Positions 8,381 to 20,643 of a DNA stretch of 64,000 bases are shown one piece after another; position 1 is the stretch's first letter, and the number at the start of each line of letters is the position of its first letter. The stretch spans positions 741,001 to 805,000 of the forward strand of contig NZ_CP085167.1 of assembly GCF_022788715.1 (NCBI RefSeq), written 5' to 3'. The notes under the pieces were generated by a model. It was not told where the DNA came from. It searched no databases and was given only the letters and a program-made list of their open reading frames with translations. The stretch comes from Sulfitobacter sp. DSM 110093 (GTDB taxonomy: Bacteria; Pseudomonadota; Alphaproteobacteria; Rhodobacterales; Rhodobacteraceae). The position numbers were made by a program, and so were the translations under genes.

Positions 8381-10317
8381 TGGCACTTTCCCGGCGGTCA
8401 GGTACGCGGTTTCAGGGGTCCATCTGGCCGGGTTTCGTCGACGCGATGACCGGGCTTTTGCTGGTGCTGATGTTCGTGCTGACGATCTTTATGGTCGTGC
8501 AGTTCGTGTTGACCGAACGCATCAGCGGGCAAGAAAACGAATTGAACGAACTGGCCGGAGAGGTCGCGGCCCTTGCCCAAGCGCTTGGGGTGGAGGAGCG
8601 TACCAGCGCGCGGTTGGAGGCGCGGCTTGGTGCGCTCAACGCTTCGCTGAATGACGCACAGGATGAAGTGTCACGCCAAGAGGCCGTGATTGCCGGACTA
8701 ACGACACAGCGTGAAGAACAGGACGCGGCCCTTAAGGCCGCAGAGGCGCAGATCACTGGGTTCGAGGCGCGCGTTGCGGCGCTGTTGGCTTCGCAGGCGA
8801 CGGATCAGGCCCGTATCGGTACATTGGAAAACCGCGAAGCTGAGTTGCTGGATGAGCAAGAGGCGTTGAACCTCGCGCTCAGTACCGCCCGTGATGAGAT
8901 TAATGCGCAGGCCGAAACGGCCCGTCTGGCTGCGGCGAAACGCGAAGCGTTGGATGCGTTGGTCGCCGACCTGCGCGTGCAGAATGCCGAGGCAGAGGCC
9001 GGAGTTGCCACGTTGAATACGCAGGTGGCCGAGGCGGAAGAAGCGCTGAGCGAGGAAGAAACCGCGCGTCTCGCCGAAGCCGCAGCGGCGCAGGCGCTGC
9101 GTGAACGGTTGGAGAATGCTGATGCGGAACTGACCGCCATGACCCTCGCGCTTGAGGCGCAGCGGAAAGAAGCGGAAGATACCCTGACCTTGCTAGCCGC
9201 TGCCCGTGCGGCGCGCAGTGATCTTGATACAGAACTGGCCGCCGCCCTGTTGCGGATGGAGACCCTTGAGCAGAGCGGTACAGAATTTGAAGCCGAGCGC
9301 GCGGCGCTCGAGGCGCAGGTTGATGCGGCCATGGGCACCGAAGAAGACCTGCGGGCGCGATTAGCGCAGGCGGAGGTCACCGAACAGGACTTGACCGCAC
9401 GGCTTTCCGAGGCATTAAGTCGCGTGCAAGTGCTTGAAGATGAAGGCAATGCGCTCAGTGGCGATCAAGCTGACTTGCGCGAAAGGCTGGCGCAGGCGCT
9501 GGCTGCAAAGCTCGCCGCCGAGACACTGGCAGAAGACAAGACCACCGCCGCCGAACGCCGCGCGGCACTGTTGGCGCAGACCGAACAGACACTGGCCGAG
9601 GAAAAAGCCGTGAGCGCCGAGGCGCAGCGGCAGACCGAATTGCTGAACCAGCAAGTCGCGGAACTGCGCGCGCAACTGGGCAATCTTCAGGCGCTTTTGG
9701 ATGATGCCGTGGCGCGGGATGCGGCGAAATCGGTTGAACTCCAATCGCTGGGATCAGAGTTGAACACCGCACTGGCGCGGGTCGCAGCCGAAGAGCGCCG
9801 CCGCGCCGAATTGGAAGCGGCAGAGCGCAAGCGTTTGGAAGAGGAAAGCAAGGATCTGGCGCAGTATCGGTCGGAATTCTTTGGCCGTCTGCGCAACCTT
9901 CTGGGCAATCAAGAAGGCGTGCGGATTGAGGGCGACCGCTTTGTCTTCTCCTCCGAGGTTCTTTTTGCGCCGGGCAGTGCGGTGTTGAGCCAAGACGGCC
10001 AAGCCGAGATCGCCAAAGTAGCGGGTATTTTGCGCAGTGTTGTCGGCGACATCCCTACCGAGATTGACTGGGTGATCCGGGTCGACGGTCATACCGACAA
10101 CGTACCCCTTTCGGGGTTTGGGGAGTTTGCGGATAACTGGGAACTGAGCCAAGCCCGCGCGCTGTCGGTCGTCAAATATATGGTCAATTTCCTCGGCATC
10201 GCGCCGGATCGTTTGGCGGCCAATGGCTTTGGCCAGTATCAGCCCGTGGCCGAAGGCGACACCGAAGCCGCGCGGGCGCAAAACCGGCGGATTGAGTTGA
10301 AGTTTACCGAGAAGTGA
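8380..10317 (+). CDS. MotB/OmpA-like peptidoglycan-binding partner with giant coiled coil
   Basis: A 645-residue protein. It has a short cytoplasmic N-terminus and one membrane helix (about 22-44) preceded by Asp21 in PGFVDAMTG, the position of the proton-binding Asp of MotB. A continuous Ala/Glu/Leu-rich heptad region runs from about 46 to 505, followed by an OmpA-like peptidoglycan-binding domain (about 520-645) with VDGHTDNVP and NWELSQARALSVV. The layout predicts a stalk reaching across the periplasm to the wall. From memory, related alphaproteobacterial proteins of this type are roughly half this length; the extra length is all coiled coil. Only a conserved Asp channel and wall domain are shown; the function is inferred. 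Confidence 0.85.
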   Translation: MALSRRSGTRFQGSIWPGFVDAMTGLLLVLMFVLTIFMVVQFVLTERISGQENELNELAGEVAALAQALGVEERTSARLEARLGALNASLNDAQDEVSRQEAVIAGLTTQREEQDAALKAAEAQITGFEARVAALLASQATDQARIGTLENREAELLDEQEALNLALSTARDEINAQAETARLAAAKREALDALVADLRVQNAEAEAGVATLNTQVAEAEEALSEEETARLAEAAAAQALRERLENADAELTAMTLALEAQRKEAEDTLTLLAAARAARSDLDTELAAALLRMETLEQSGTEFEAERAALEAQVDAAMGTEEDLRARLAQAEVTEQDLTARLSEALSRVQVLEDEGNALSGDQADLRERLAQALAAKLAAETLAEDKTTAAERRAALLAQTEQTLAEEKAVSAEAQRQTELLNQQVAELRAQLGNLQALLDDAVARDAAKSVELQSLGSELNTALARVAAEERRRAELEAAERKRLEEESKDLAQYRSEFFGRLRNLLGNQEGVRIEGDRFVFSSEVLFAPGSAVLSQDGQAEIAKVAGILRSVVGDIPTEIDWVIRVDGHTDNVPLSGFGEFADNWELSQARALSVVKYMVNFLGIAPDRLAANGFGQYQPVAEGDTEAARAQNRRIELKFTEK

Positions 10318-10330
10318 TACTGCCGGGGGA

Positions 10331-11281
10331 TTACTGAACGGTTACGGACCCATGTTTTTCGTCAATGACACGGCCCGAACGGAGCAGGACCACTGTGCCA
10401 GTATAGCGCCCCGGTGACCACTGCTGGGACATGCGTTTACCGATGGCGCGAAAGGACTGCGCTTGGGGCTTGTCCATTATCACGTCTTTTTCAATCACCA
10501 CACCGTTTGGGCCTGAAAGGCGCAGCCGCAAAACATCATCCTTTTGCGTGCCGTAGCTATAACCATAGATCACCAAGGCAGGTGCATCTGGGGAGAGGGT
10601 GTCGCGCCCGGCATCGCCTGCTTTGATGGCCGCATAGCTGGGCACGTGGTCTGCGAATCCCACCGCGATCAACCCACCGGGGCGGTAGGGCGGGGTGTCT
10701 TGCCAAAGGGTGTCGGACGGCACGGTCGTGCAGTCACTGCCTTTGGGATCAAAAGGATCAACAGGTTGGCCGTTGTGCCGTAATGAGAGATGCAGATGGG
10801 GGAAGGCGGCTTTGCCGGATTGACCGACCTGCCCAATGACATCACCTTCGGATATTTTCTGACCGTTGGTAACGCGTAGGGAGCCCCGCTTTAGGTGGCA
10901 ATACTGCGTTTCCCACCCGTTACCGTTATCGATTACCGCGCCATTGCCGCACTCGCGCCCCCGCACTTCGCCAAGTGGCGCATTGTCTTGCATACCGTCG
11001 CGCAGACCTTTGACCACACCGCCTGCCGCTGCGCGGACCGTCACACCTGCGGCCATCGCAGCACGATCGGGCAGGGCAAAGTCGGTGCCTTTGTGCCCGT
11101 CATAGGTCAGCCCTGAACAGCGGTAATCCTGCGCGGCACTGCTGGGGTCACGGTCCATATATTGTTGGATGTGGCAATCCTGCCCAAGGGTGCAATCTAG
11201 CGGAAAGGCCAATTGCAAATCCTCCGCCAGCGCGGGGCCAGCGGAGGCGAGGATCAGGGCCAGAGCGGCCCTGAGGATCAT
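10331..11281 (-). CDS. M23-family metallopeptidase (secreted)
   Basis: A 316-residue exported zinc peptidase of the LytM/lysostaphin type that cuts peptidoglycan cross-bridges. There is a signal peptide at 1-19 (ending GPALA). The zinc motif HKGTDFALP (HxxxD) and the second motif HLHLSLRHNG near 175 are intact, so it should be catalytically active. A C-terminal beta domain follows. The start overlaps the clpA stop (ATGA), so it is downstream in the clpA operon. It converges on the motor-pair operon with a 13-base gap, placing a wall hydrolase next to a wall-binding motor. Confidence 0.88.
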   Translation of the reverse strand: MILRAALALILASAGPALAEDLQLAFPLDCTLGQDCHIQQYMDRDPSSAAQDYRCSGLTYDGHKGTDFALPDRAAMAAGVTVRAAAGGVVKGLRDGMQDNAPLGEVRGRECGNGAVIDNGNGWETQYCHLKRGSLRVTNGQKISEGDVIGQVGQSGKAAFPHLHLSLRHNGQPVDPFDPKGSDCTTVPSDTLWQDTPPYRPGGLIAVGFADHVPSYAAIKAGDAGRDTLSPDAPALVIYGYSYGTQKDDVLRLRLSGPNGVVIEKDVIMDKPQAQSFRAIGKRMSQQWSPGRYTGTVVLLRSGRVIDEKHGSVTVQ

Positions 11282-13599
11282 TCTGCGGTCAGCAAGGGAG
11301 GCCGATCACCCGACAGGCGCTTGCTTTCAACGCCCAGAACTTCGAGTGTCAACTCGCCCTTCTTGGCACCGACCTTAACCACACCGCCTTTGGCGAGCTT
11401 GCCGAACAGCAGTTCTTCGGCCAACGGTTTTTTGATGTGCTCTTGGATCACGCGGCCCAAGGGGCGTGCGCCCATCTTGTCGTCGTAGCCCTTGTCGGCG
11501 AGCCATTCGGCGGCCTTCTTGCTGAGTTCGATGGTCACGTTGCGATCCATCAGCTGCGCTTCGAGTTGCAGCACGAACTTTTCGACCACCCGCAGGATCA
11601 CCGACTTTGGCAGCGGCGCAAAGCTGATGACAGCGTCGAGACGGTTGCGGAACTCCGGCGTGAAGGTCCGCTCAATCGCGGCGGTGTCTTCACCAGTGCG
11701 GCGTTCGCGGCCAAAGCCGACGGCCTCTTTCGCCTGCTCGGAAGCACCAGCGTTGGAGGTCATGATCAGCACCACATTGCGGAAATCCACCGTGCGGCCG
11801 TTGTGATCGGTCAGCTTGCCGTGGTCCATCACCTGCAACAGGATGTTGTAGACATCCGGATGCGCCTTCTCCATCTCGTCGAGCAGCAGCACGCAATGCG
11901 GATGCTGGTCTACACCATCGGTGAGCATGCCACCTTGGTCAAATCCGACATAGCCCGGAGGGGCGCCGATAAGGCGGCTGACCGCGTGTTTCTCCATATA
12001 TTCCGACATGTCGAAACGCAGGAGTTCCACGCCAAGGGTGTCGGCCAGTTGCTTGGCGACCTCGGTCTTGCCCACCCCGGTCGGGCCAGCAAAGAGGTAG
12101 TTGCCGATGGGCTTGTCCGGCTCGCGCAGGCCAGCCCGCGAGAGTTTGATCGCCGACGACAGCGCGACAATGGCGTCGTCCTGACCAAAGACCACCCGCT
12201 TGAGCGAGCTTTCCAGATCCTTCAGCACCACCACATCGTCTTTGCTAACGTTCTTTGGCGGAATGCGGGCGATCTTGGCAACGACAGCTTCGACCTCTTT
12301 GGTGCCGATGGTCTTGCGGCGCTTGGAGGCGGCCACGAGATGTTGGGCGGCACCCGCTTCGTCGATCACGTCGATCGCGCTGTCAGGCAGCTTGCGATCA
12401 TTGATGTAGCGATGTGCTAATTCCACCGAAGTTTTGATCGCATCGGCCGTGTATTTGACGCTGTGATGCTCCTCAAAATAAGGCTTCAGGCCCTTAAGGA
12501 TCTTGGTGGCGTCTTCAACCGAAGGCTCGCTCACGTCGATCTTCTGGAAACGGCGGCTCAGCGCGCGGTCCTTCTCAAAGTGCTGGCGGAACTCCTTATA
12601 AGTCGTGGAGCCCATGGTGCGCAGTTTGCCACCCTGAAGCGCAGGCTTCAGCAGGTTGGAGGCATCCATCGCGCCGCCCGAGGTGGCCCCGGCACCGATC
12701 ACGGTGTGGATCTCGTCGATGAACAGCACCGCGTCTTTATGCTCTTCCAGCTCAGTCACGACCGCTTTGAGACGCTCTTCAAAGTCACCGCGATAGCGGG
12801 TACCAGCCAGCAACGCGCCCATATCAAGGGAGTAGATCGTGGTGTTTTCCAGAACTTCTGGCGTTTCACCTGCAACGATCTTACGTGCCAGACCTTCTGC
12901 GATAGCGGTCTTACCAACGCCCGGATCACCCACCAGCAGCGGGTTGTTCTTGCGCCGACGGCAGAGCACTTGAATGCAGCGCTCAACTTCGCTCTCGCGG
13001 CCGATCAGCGGGTCGATATCGCCTTCGCGCGATTTGGCGTTGAGGTCCACGCAGTATTTGGCCAGCGCGGACTCTTTCTTGTCACCGTCGGTGACGCCTT
13101 GGGCCTCTTCTTCATGTTCTGGTCCGCCGCTTACGGGGCGTGCTTCGCCGTAGGCCGGGTCTTTGGCGACGCCATGGGCGATAAAGTTCACCGCGTCATA
13201 GCGGGTCATGTCCTGCTCTTGCAGGAAGTAGGCGGCGTTGCTTTCCCGTTCGGCAAATATCGCGACCAGCACATTGGCCCCGGTTACTTCGGTCCGGCCC
13301 GAAGATTGCACGTGGATTGCGGCGCGTTGGATCACGCGTTGGAATGCGGCAGTCGGCACGGCCTCAGAACCATCGATGTCGGTGACCAGATTGCTAAGGT
13401 CATCATCGACAAACTCAACCAGCGTGTCGCGCAGATCAGAGACGTCGACCGAACAGGCTTTCATCACCTGAACCGCGTCAGGTTCATCAAGCAGCGCCAA
13501 CAGCAGGTGTTCCAGCGTTGCAAATTCGTGGCGGCGGGCATTGGCCAGCGCGAGGGCCGCGTGGATTGCCTGCTCTAGTGTAGTCGAGAATGAAGGCAC
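11278..13599 (-). CDS. clpA: ATP-dependent Clp protease ATP-binding subunit ClpA
   Basis: A 773-residue AAA+ unfoldase that feeds substrates to ClpP. The Clp-N repeat domain spans about 1-145. The first AAA module has Walker A GDPGVGKT (about 224-231) and Walker B VLFIDEIH, and the second has GPTGVGKT with [10 protein letters not shown]. There is no ClpB-type middle domain. A VGF tripeptide in the second module may be the IGL-type ClpP-docking loop. The start is GTG with AAGGAG upstream. No clpS gene is present on either side, although clpS often neighbours clpA. Confidence 0.96.
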   Translation of the reverse strand: MPSFSTTLEQAIHAALALANARRHEFATLEHLLLALLDEPDAVQVMKACSVDVSDLRDTLVEFVDDDLSNLVTDIDGSEAVPTAAFQRVIQRAAIHVQSSGRTEVTGANVLVAIFAERESNAAYFLQEQDMTRYDAVNFIAHGVAKDPAYGEARPVSGGPEHEEEAQGVTDGDKKESALAKYCVDLNAKSREGDIDPLIGRESEVERCIQVLCRRRKNNPLLVGDPGVGKTAIAEGLARKIVAGETPEVLENTTIYSLDMGALLAGTRYRGDFEERLKAVVTELEEHKDAVLFIDEIHTVIGAGATSGGAMDASNLLKPALQGGKLRTMGSTTYKEFRQHFEKDRALSRRFQKIDVSEPSVEDATKILKGLKPYFEEHHSVKYTADAIKTSVELAHRYINDRKLPDSAIDVIDEAGAAQHLVAASKRRKTIGTKEVEAVVAKIARIPPKNVSKDDVVVLKDLESSLKRVVFGQDDAIVALSSAIKLSRAGLREPDKPIGNYLFAGPTGVGKTEVAKQLADTLGVELLRFDMSEYMEKHAVSRLIGAPPGYVGFDQGGMLTDGVDQHPHCVLLLDEMEKAHPDVYNILLQVMDHGKLTDHNGRTVDFRNVVLIMTSNAGASEQAKEAVGFGRERRTGEDTAAIERTFTPEFRNRLDAVISFAPLPKSVILRVVEKFVLQLEAQLMDRNVTIELSKKAAEWLADKGYDDKMGARPLGRVIQEHIKKPLAEELLFGKLAKGGVVKVGAKKGELTLEVLGVESKRLSGDRPPLLTAE

Positions 13600-13774
13600 G
13601 GGCGTGCTCCTTTTCGATCGGGGTCGGTGAGGTGCTGAGGTGTCTCAGAGCCCGGTCCGACCATGGCCTCATAGTATTAGAGTTTGGTTGATCATCGCTC
13701 ATCTTCAAGAAGATTCTGGTCCGAATCGGTCACATTTCGCGTGACCGGGGACTTTGAGCCATGATTGCAGGCAA

Positions 13775-14542
13775 TCAGAACTGGTCTTTTCGCTTGCGGA
13801 TTTCAGTGAACACTTCCGTGTCGGTGGCGTCTGGCATCCCCAGTGTGGCGCGTATGGCGGGATCGCCTGAGCGCAGGAAGGGATTGGTTTCTAGTTCCAG
13901 TGAAAGTGGCGAGGGGACGGTCGGCTGCCCTTTGGCGCGGGCGCTGTCGATGTCCTTGGACCTTGATATAAGTGCGGGATTGTCCGGATCAACGGTCAGC
14001 GCGAATTTTGCGTTGGCTGCGGTGTATTCATGGCCGGAGCAGATCGTCGTGTCGCCGGGCAGGGTGGCCAGCTTTTGCAGGCTTCCCCACATCTGCGCGG
14101 GCGTGCCTTCGAACAGACGGCCACAGCCAAGCGCCATGAGGCTGTCGGCGGTGAAGGCCGCCTTGGCCTTGGGTACATGAAAGGCAATATGGCCGACGGT
14201 GTGGCCCGAGACATCCAGCACCTCGGCCTTTAGCGCGCCAAGTTCAACGGCGTCGCCCTCTGCCACGCCGCGGTCTAGCGGGGGCAGGCGGTGAGCATCG
14301 GCCTTGGCCCCAATCACCTGCGCGGGGAAGCGGGTCAGGACCTCGGCCAGCCCTTGTACATGGTCAGGATGGTGGTGGGTTAGCCAGACTTGGCTCAGCG
14401 TCCAGCCCCGGCGGTCCAGTTCTGCGATGATCGGGGCGGCTTCGGGCACGTCGATCAGCGCCACAGCGCCGCTGTCATGATCGCGCAGCAGGAAAGCGTA
14501 ATTGTCCGACAGACATGGAATCGTGACCAGATCAAAGGCCAT
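13775..14542 (-). CDS. gloB: Hydroxyacylglutathione hydrolase (glyoxalase II)
   Basis: Hydrolyses S-lactoylglutathione to lactate and glutathione, the second step of methylglyoxal detoxification. The 255-residue product has the metallo-beta-lactamase metal motif THHHPDH near residue 55, GHTVGH, the bridging Asp in FTADSLM and the distal His in SGHEYT. The C-terminal HAGH substrate domain (from about 170) contains NPALISRSKDI. It is divergent from the methyltransferase gene across 63 bases, an arrangement I recall from other Rhodobacterales. Confidence 0.94.
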   Translation of the reverse strand: MAFDLVTIPCLSDNYAFLLRDHDSGAVALIDVPEAAPIIAELDRRGWTLSQVWLTHHHPDHVQGLAEVLTRFPAQVIGAKADAHRLPPLDRGVAEGDAVELGALKAEVLDVSGHTVGHIAFHVPKAKAAFTADSLMALGCGRLFEGTPAQMWGSLQKLATLPGDTTICSGHEYTAANAKFALTVDPDNPALISRSKDIDSARAKGQPTVPSPLSLELETNPFLRSGDPAIRATLGMPDATDTEVFTEIRKRKDQF

Positions 14543-14605
14543 GGCGTCTCACCTCACTGTGTTGTTATGGTCGGGTCAGAGTGACACTCACCAAGGCGGG
14601 CTGCA

Positions 14606-15352
14606 ATGCATCTTGATGTACAGGATCTGCGCAATTTCTATTATCGCAGCGCGTTGGGGCGTGCGGCGCAGAAATCCTTGCGCGGGCGGTTGTTGGAGCT
14701 TTGGCCCGAGGCAAAGGGCCAGACCGTCGTGGGCTTTGGCTTTGCAGCACCCCTGCTGCGCCCCTATCTGGCGGATGCGCGGCGCGTGATGGTGCTGATG
14801 CCCGGCCCGCAGGGCGTGATGCCTTGGCCTGCGGGGATGCCCAATACCTCAGTCTTGACCGAAGAAACGCTCTGGCCGGTCGAGACGGGGGCAGTGGACA
14901 AGCTGGTGCTGATGCATGGGCTTGAGACATCGGAGCGGCCCAGTGAGTTGTTGGATGAATGCTGGCGCGTGTTGGGGCCGGGGGGCAAGGCGCTGTTCAT
15001 CGTGCCAAGCCGCGCAGGCATGTGGGCGCGGCGGGATCGTACGCCTTTTGGCTATGGGCGCCCCTATTCGCCGGGGCAGTTGGAGACGCAACTGCGCAAG
15101 CATCAATTCCTACCCGAACGCCACCTTGGGGCGCTGTTCCAATTTCCTTCGCAGCAGCGAATCTGGATGAAATCCGCGCCATTGTTTGAGAAAGTTGGTC
15201 GCCAGATGCCGACGATGATGGGCGGGGGGGCGATCATGGTGGAGGCAACGAAACTGGTCTATCCGCCGCGCGGTCGCCCGCAACGCAGCCCCGCGCGACG
15301 CGCAATTGGCGTGCTGGAAGGGATTGGCGAGCCGCAGGCAAAGCCAATCTAA
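14606..15352 (+). CDS. Class I SAM-dependent methyltransferase-like protein
   Basis: A 248-residue protein with a Methyltransf_11-like core. [15 protein letters not shown] takes the place of the SAM-binding GxGxG motif, [13 protein letters not shown] is motif II, and [21 protein letters not shown] matches the post-II strand typical of the family. The glycine-rich motif is degenerate, so SAM binding may be weakened. The C-terminus is basic. The substrate is unknown. The conserved pairing with gloB suggests a housekeeping role but does not name one. Confidence 0.75.
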   Translation: MHLDVQDLRNFYYRSALGRAAQKSLRGRLLELWPEAKGQTVVGFGFAAPLLRPYLADARRVMVLMPGPQGVMPWPAGMPNTSVLTEETLWPVETGAVDKLVLMHGLETSERPSELLDECWRVLGPGGKALFIVPSRAGMWARRDRTPFGYGRPYSPGQLETQLRKHQFLPERHLGALFQFPSQQRIWMKSAPLFEKVGRQMPTMMGGGAIMVEATKLVYPPRGRPQRSPARRAIGVLEGIGEPQAKPI

Positions 15353-15640
15353 GCCTTGCCGCAAAGGCCCTTGCACCCTTGGCGCGGGTAGGATTCGCCG
15401 ATGGCTTACAGTTTTGACCACAAAGTCGGCGTTTCCCCTGCGTCAAAGAGCCGCTTCTTGTCACAGCCCTTGCAATATTGCCGCGCGGAGGAACATTACC
15501 TGCCTATACTGTGTTGCCGGGCGCGAACCTGTCTGCTACATCGCCCCTGATTTAGACGTCTTGGGTAACTTCAAGCCGCGCCAACTGCTGGTGACGCGAC
15601 ATCTTCGCATATCCGGCGCTTATTGAACGAGAGGATGGAC

Positions 15641-16201
15641 GTGTCCGAACCTGCTTCCATTTCCACCGGCATCGCGGAACGCTACGCGACAGCCGTGTAT
15701 GATCTGGCCCGCGAGGCCAATCAGGTCGATGCCATCGAGGGCGATCTTACCGCGCTTGAAGCGGCCTTGACCGACAGCGATGACTTTCAGCGCCTGATCT
15801 CTTCGCCGCTCTATACCCGCGAACAGCAGGCGCAGGCGATCAAAGTGCTGGCCGACAAGATGGGCCTGACCAAGACCATGGCGAGCACGCTGGCGCTGAT
15901 GGCGCAAAAGCGTCGTCTGTTTGTGCTGCCCGCGCTGGTCAAAGCGCTGCGCGAGACGATTGCCGAAGCTAAAGGCGAGATCACCGCTGATGTCACCACG
16001 GCCAAGGCGCTGACCAAGACGCAGTCGGACAAGCTGACCAAGTCGCTCAATGCCTCTACCGGTAAAAAAGTATCACTTCATGCGACCGTTGATGAAAGCC
16101 TCATCGGCGGTCTTGTCGTCAAAGTGGGCTCGAAAATGATCGACACGTCGATCCGTTCCAAGCTCAATTCCCTCCAGAATGTAATGAAAGAGGTCGGATA
16201 A
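15641..16201 (+). CDS. atpH: ATP synthase F1 subunit delta
   Basis: Stator subunit joining F1 to the peripheral stalk. The 186-residue product begins MSEPASISTGIAERYATAVYDLA. I place the start at the GTG at 15641 because GAGAGG sits 6 bases upstream and the MSEPASIS start is what I recall in roseobacters; an ATG at 15635 and a TTG at 15623 are weaker alternatives. The C-terminal signature VDESLIGGLVVKVGSKMIDTS is intact. It is the first gene of atpHAGDC. The 288-base gap upstream must hold the operon promoter; a TATACT at 15505-15510 is the best -10 candidate but lacks a well-spaced -35. Confidence 0.95.
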   Translation: MSEPASISTGIAERYATAVYDLAREANQVDAIEGDLTALEAALTDSDDFQRLISSPLYTREQQAQAIKVLADKMGLTKTMASTLALMAQKRRLFVLPALVKALRETIAEAKGEITADVTTAKALTKTQSDKLTKSLNASTGKKVSLHATVDESLIGGLVVKVGSKMIDTSIRSKLNSLQNVMKEVG

Positions 16202-17740
16202 ATGGGTATCCAAGCAGCAGAGATTTCTGCGATCCTGAAAGACCAGATCAAGGATTTCGGTCAGGAAACCGAAGTGGCCGAAGTTGGTCGCGTTCTCTCC
16301 GTCGGTGACGGTATCGCCCGCGTCTATGGTCTGGACAATGTTCAGGCCGGTGAAATGGTCGAATTCCCCGGCGGCATTCAGGGCATGGCCTTGAACCTCG
16401 AAGCGGACAACGTCGGTGTTGTTATCTTCGGCTCCGACCGTGACATCAAAGAAGGCGACACCGTCAAGCGCACCAACTCCATCGTGGACGTGCCAATCGG
16501 TGACGAACTGCTGGGCCGCGTTGTTGACGGTCTGGGCAACCCCATCGACGGCAAAGGCCCCCTTGGTGCCACCAAGCGCGGCATCGCCGACGTAAAAGCA
16601 CCCGGCATCATCCCGCGTAAATCGGTGCATGAGCCGATGGCGACTGGCCTCAAGTCTGTTGACGCGATGATCCCAATCGGCCGTGGCCAGCGTGAGCTGA
16701 TCATTGGTGACCGTCAGACCGGTAAAACCGCTGTTGCCCTCGACGCGATGCTGAACCAAGCGCAGGTTAACGCCGCTGCTGGCGACGACGAAGGCAAGAA
16801 GATGTACTGCGTGTATGTCGCTATCGGCCAGAAGCGTTCGACCGTTGCTCAGCTTGTGAAAAAGCTCGAAGAAACCGGCGCGATCGACTATTCTATCGTC
16901 GTGGCCGCGACCGCGTCCGAGCCTGCACCGATGCAGTTCCTCGCGCCCTATGCTGCCACCGCGATGGCCGAGCATTTCCGCGACAATGGCCGTCACGCCC
17001 TGATCATCTATGATGACCTCTCCAAACAGGCCGTGTCTTACCGTCAGATGTCCCTGCTGCTGCGCCGCCCACCGGGCCGTGAAGCTTACCCGGGCGACGT
17101 TTTCTACCTCCACTCCCGCCTGCTTGAGCGTTCCGCGAAGCTGGGTGACGAGGCTGGCAACGGCTCGCTGACGGCTCTGCCGATCATCGAAACCCAAGGT
17201 GGCGACGTTTCCGCGTTTATTCCGACCAACGTGATCTCGATCACCGACGGTCAGATCTTCCTTGAGACCGAACTGTTCTATCAGGGCATCCGCCCCGCCG
17301 TGAACACCGGTCTGTCGGTTTCCCGCGTGGGTTCCTCGGCCCAGACCAAGGCGATGTCCTCGGTCGCTGGTCCGGTGAAACTGTCGCTGGCTCAGTACCG
17401 CGAAATGGCGGCCTTTGCTCAGTTTGGTTCCGACCTTGACGCCGCAACCCAGCAGCTGCTGAACCGTGGTGCGCGTCTGACCGAACTGATGAAGCAGCCG
17501 CAGTACGCGCCGCTGACCAACTCGGAAATCGTCTGCGTGATCTATGCCGGTACCCACGGCTATCTCGACAAGGTGGAACTGTCGGAGGTTGGCCGATTTG
17601 AGGCAGGCCTGCTGGCGCATCTGCGCAGCAAGCACGACGACCTTCTCAAGGACATCACCAACAATGACCGCAAGGTCAAAGGCGAGTTGGAAGAGAAGAT
17701 CAAAGCCGCCATTGACGGTTTCGCCGCCGACTTCGCTTAA
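16202..17740 (+). CDS. atpA: ATP synthase F1 subunit alpha
   Basis: Non-catalytic nucleotide-binding subunit of the F1 hexamer. The 512-residue product has Walker A GDRQTGKT at 169-176, the family signature [17 protein letters not shown] near 360, and the arginine-finger region in that motif. It starts directly after the atpH stop. Codon use is strongly biased, as expected for abundant subunits. The F0 genes are not in the window, matching the split F0/F1 operons known from Rhodobacter. Confidence 0.98.
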   Translation: MGIQAAEISAILKDQIKDFGQETEVAEVGRVLSVGDGIARVYGLDNVQAGEMVEFPGGIQGMALNLEADNVGVVIFGSDRDIKEGDTVKRTNSIVDVPIGDELLGRVVDGLGNPIDGKGPLGATKRGIADVKAPGIIPRKSVHEPMATGLKSVDAMIPIGRGQRELIIGDRQTGKTAVALDAMLNQAQVNAAAGDDEGKKMYCVYVAIGQKRSTVAQLVKKLEETGAIDYSIVVAATASEPAPMQFLAPYAATAMAEHFRDNGRHALIIYDDLSKQAVSYRQMSLLLRRPPGREAYPGDVFYLHSRLLERSAKLGDEAGNGSLTALPIIETQGGDVSAFIPTNVISITDGQIFLETELFYQGIRPAVNTGLSVSRVGSSAQTKAMSSVAGPVKLSLAQYREMAAFAQFGSDLDAATQQLLNRGARLTELMKQPQYAPLTNSEIVCVIYAGTHGYLDKVELSEVGRFEAGLLAHLRSKHDDLLKDITNNDRKVKGELEEKIKAAIDGFAADFA

Positions 17741-17755
17741 ACGGGAGATAAGGCA

Positions 17756-18637
17756 ATGCCAAATCTCAAGGACCTGAAGAACAGGATCGCGTCGGTCAAA
17801 TCGACCCGCAAGATCACCAAGGCCATGCAAATGGTTGCCGCGGCGAAACTTCGCCGCGCGCAGGAGGCTGCCGAGGCTTCGCGTCCCTATACTGAGCGGT
17901 TCAATGCCGTGATGGCAGGGCTCGCGGCTAGTGTCGGCGGTTCCGACAGCGCGCCCAAGCTGCTTAGCGGCACGGGTGAAGACAAAGTGCATCTGCTGGT
18001 GGTCATGACCGCCGAACGCGGGCTGTGCGGCGGCTTCAACAGCAACATCGCGAAGAAGGCGAAAGCCCATGCGCGTGAATTGCTGGCCCAGGGTAAAGAG
18101 GTGAAAATCCTCACCGTTGGCAAAAAAGGCCGTGATGCGCTGCGGCGTGACTTGGGCGACCATCTGGTCGGTCACGTTGACCTCAGCGAAGTCAAAAAGA
18201 TCGGCTATGGTGATGCGCAAAACATCGCGCAGGACGTGCTGAACCGCTTTGACGCGGGCGAATTCGACGTGGCGACGATCTTCTATGCGAAGTTCGTGAA
18301 CGTGGTGATGCAGACGCCGACGGCGCAGCAGATCATCCCGGCCAAATTCGAAGCAGACGCGGACGAAGACAGCGGTGCGTCCACATTGTTCGACTATGAA
18401 CCCAGCGAAGAGGCGGTTCTGGCCGACCTTCTGCCGCGCGGGGTCGCCACGGCGATCTTCTCGGCTCTGCTGGAGAATGGCGCGTCCGAGCAGGGTGCGC
18501 GGATGTCGGCGATGGACAACGCCACACGCAACGCGGGTGAGATGATCGACAAACTGACCATCCAGTACAACCGCTCGCGTCAGGCTGTCATCACCAACGA
18601 GCTGATCGAAATCATTTCCGGCGCGGAAGCGCTGTAA
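17756..18637 (+). CDS. atpG: ATP synthase F1 subunit gamma
   Basis: Central rotor shaft that couples proton flow to catalysis. The 293-residue product begins [20 protein letters not shown] and ends with the conserved helix [20 protein letters not shown], the two helices of the rotary coiled coil. [12 protein letters not shown] is the usual mid-domain motif. It lies 15 bases after atpA in the same operon. Confidence 0.97.
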   Translation: MPNLKDLKNRIASVKSTRKITKAMQMVAAAKLRRAQEAAEASRPYTERFNAVMAGLAASVGGSDSAPKLLSGTGEDKVHLLVVMTAERGLCGGFNSNIAKKAKAHARELLAQGKEVKILTVGKKGRDALRRDLGDHLVGHVDLSEVKKIGYGDAQNIAQDVLNRFDAGEFDVATIFYAKFVNVVMQTPTAQQIIPAKFEADADEDSGASTLFDYEPSEEAVLADLLPRGVATAIFSALLENGASEQGARMSAMDNATRNAGEMIDKLTIQYNRSRQAVITNELIEIISGAEAL

Positions 18638-20080
<1,443 letters not shown>

Positions 20081-20092
20081 GGAGCGCTGACA

Positions 20093-20533
20093 ATGGCAGA
20101 CACAATGCAATTCGACCTCGTTTCGCCGGAACGGCGGCTGGCATCGATGCAGGTGACGGCCGTGCAGATTCCGGGCACTGAGGGCGACATGACGGCCATG
20201 GCCGATCATGCGCCCACCATCACCACCCTGCGTCCGGGCCTTCTGCGCGTGGAAGGGCCGGAGGGCACGTCTGAATATGTCGTGACCGGCGGTTTCGCCG
20301 AAATCGGCGGTCAGGGCGGCGTGTCTGTGCTGGCGGAACGTGCCGTGGCGCGTGCCGACATGACGCAGGAGCAGATGGACAGCATGGTGGCAGAGGCGCA
20401 TGCCGTCTACACCCGCGCCAAGGACAACTGGGAAAACGAACCCGGTCCCGTGGATGACGCAGCCAAGCTTCTGGCCGATATGGTTGCCGTTGGCGATCAC
20501 ATCGGATTGTCGAGTAAACAGCCCAGCCTGTAA
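20093..20533 (+). CDS. atpC: ATP synthase F1 subunit epsilon
   Basis: Rotor-foot subunit that stabilises gamma and can inhibit ATP hydrolysis. The 146-residue product has the beta-sandwich N-domain ([22 protein letters not shown]) and a shortened C-terminal region. It is the last gene of the operon, 12 bases after atpD with GGAGCG upstream, and is followed within 20 bases by a strong terminator. Confidence 0.96.
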   Translation: MADTMQFDLVSPERRLASMQVTAVQIPGTEGDMTAMADHAPTITTLRPGLLRVEGPEGTSEYVVTGGFAEIGGQGGVSVLAERAVARADMTQEQMDSMVAEAHAVYTRAKDNWENEPGPVDDAAKLLADMVAVGDHIGLSSKQPSL

Positions 20534-20550
20534 TGCTTTGAAAATCAGTG

Positions 20551-20577
20551 AAAAGCCCCGCCTCGGCGGGGCTTTTT
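20551..20577 (+). terminator. Rho-independent terminator of the atp operon
   Basis: An 11-bp stem AAAAGCCCCGC / GCGGGGCTTTT with a 4-base loop and a run of T, 17 bases after the atpC stop. Confidence 0.9.
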
Positions 20578-20643
20578 GCTTTTATGCCTCCCCCTGCTGC
20601 GGCATCATTGCGCGGTGACCCTAGATGCAAGCAGGCCCGAGAT

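Noticed and set aside
7181..11281. Zorya-type phage defence system
   Set aside because: The channel/stalk pair and peptidase resemble ZorAB in fold, but no ZorC, ZorD or ZorE gene is near and the tail proportions differ. Better treated as a separate motor-like pair.
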